64,000 bases of DNA from Sphingomonas sp. Leaf20 (lineage in GTDB: Bacteria > Pseudomonadota > Alphaproteobacteria > Sphingomonadales > Sphingomonadaceae): positions 373,695 to 437,694 of the forward strand of contig NZ_LMKN01000009.1 of NCBI RefSeq assembly GCF_001421535.1. Direction: 5' to 3'. Shown in pieces: positions 63,787 to 64,000 of the stretch. A model generated the notes under the pieces. It was not told where the DNA came from. It worked only from the letters and a program-made list of their open reading frames with translations, and searched no databases. The position numbers and the translations under genes were made by a program. Numbering within the stretch: the stretch's first letter is position 1; the number at the start of each line of letters is the position of its first letter.

Positions 63787-64000
63787 TCACCCTGTCGTCG
63801 CATTGTCCGCCGGAAGGTCCGGCGGGAGTAATTGGCTCACCCGGCGTATGCGGATCGTCTGTCCGGTGCCGAACACCTGATATCCGCGCGCCTCGAGCGC
63901 GGCCTTCAACGCTGCGGGATCTCCGTCGAAGGTCACGCGCATCAACGAGACGCCGCCAAGCGCCAGGCTAGTCGTTGCCGCCGACCGAACGCCGGGCACT
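63787..64000 (-). CDS. C-terminal part of a protein with an HMA-like domain (partial)
   Basis: The gene is cut by the window end; about 70 residues remain. The text VPGVRSAATTSLALGGVSLMRVTFDGDPAALKAALEARGYQV has the beta-alpha-beta rhythm of a heavy-metal-associated domain, but no CxxC is in view. A DUF2066-type assignment, also common beside hda, is possible. Its stop overlaps the GTG alternative start of hdaA (GTGA), so the two are transcribed together. The N-terminus cannot be judged. Confidence 0.55.
   Translation of the reverse strand, partial: VPGVRSAATTSLALGGVSLMRVTFDGDPAALKAALEARGYQVFGTGQTIRIRRVSQLLPPDLPADNATTG

Overview
The window is 64 kb of high-GC DNA from an alphaproteobacterial chromosome, most likely a Sphingomonas-type sphingomonad. 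This is inferred from protein content and synteny: a dusB-ntrB-ntrC-ntrY-ntrX-hfq-hflX cluster, an Hfq built of two Sm domains, fused IspDF, fused CysNC, a caa3 oxidase with fused subunits I and III, and an HdaA-like replication inhibitor next to ppk1-ppx. Nothing marks it as plasmid, phage or island: no transposase, integrase, CRISPR array or rRNA was seen, and there is one tRNA (Pro, TGG).

Layout. 0-3.1 kb: an OhrR/MarR regulator, an AEC transporter and an FAD/NAD(P) oxidoreductase. 3.4-4.2 kb: tRNA-Pro and a methyltransferase. 4.5-11.2 kb, all plus strand: lytic transglycosylase, D-Ala-D-Ala carboxypeptidase, holB, metG, tatD-like DNase, MBL hydrolase. At 11257-11284 lies a 28-bp sequence with the architecture of the XerCD dif site, so this window probably contains the replication terminus. 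After mazG the genes switch largely to the minus strand: hflX, hfq, ntrX, ntrY, ntrC, ntrB and dusB (12-21 kb). Then come ispDF, a secreted protein and cinA (plus), and coq10-like, lipA, a PAS regulator, ppk2 and aspS (minus).

28.7-35.2 kb is a plus-strand run: rnd, an I78-type inhibitor lipoprotein, rppH, a DUF481 barrel, an M20 hydrolase, astA and astB (arginine succinyltransferase pathway). 35.2-36.6 kb holds small or unknown membrane proteins. 36.7-40.2 kb is the sulfate activation operon cysD-cysNC-cysQ. 40-50.6 kb has two Crp/Fnr regulators, an RNase H-like protein, YihY, a YbbAP-type ABC exporter with a divergent SGNH esterase, two transglutaminase-like proteins and an N-formylglutamate amidohydrolase-like protein. 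50.8-53.7 kb is a large hybrid histidine kinase. 53.8-59.4 kb is the caa3 oxidase operon with a triheme cytochrome c. 59.4-64 kb is ppx, ppk1, hdaA and a truncated gene on the minus strand.

The strongest non-gene signals are: (1) the dif-like site, with FtsK-orienting KOPS-type octamers (GGGNAGGG) pointing at it from both sides (7 of 7 found on the left, 10 of 11 found on the right, by eye); and (2) an RNA hairpin at the hfq ribosome binding site that would occlude both the Shine-Dalgarno and the TTG start codon and carries an A-rich bulge, a plausible Hfq autoregulation element. All coordinates and motif counts come from reading by eye; no database search was run.
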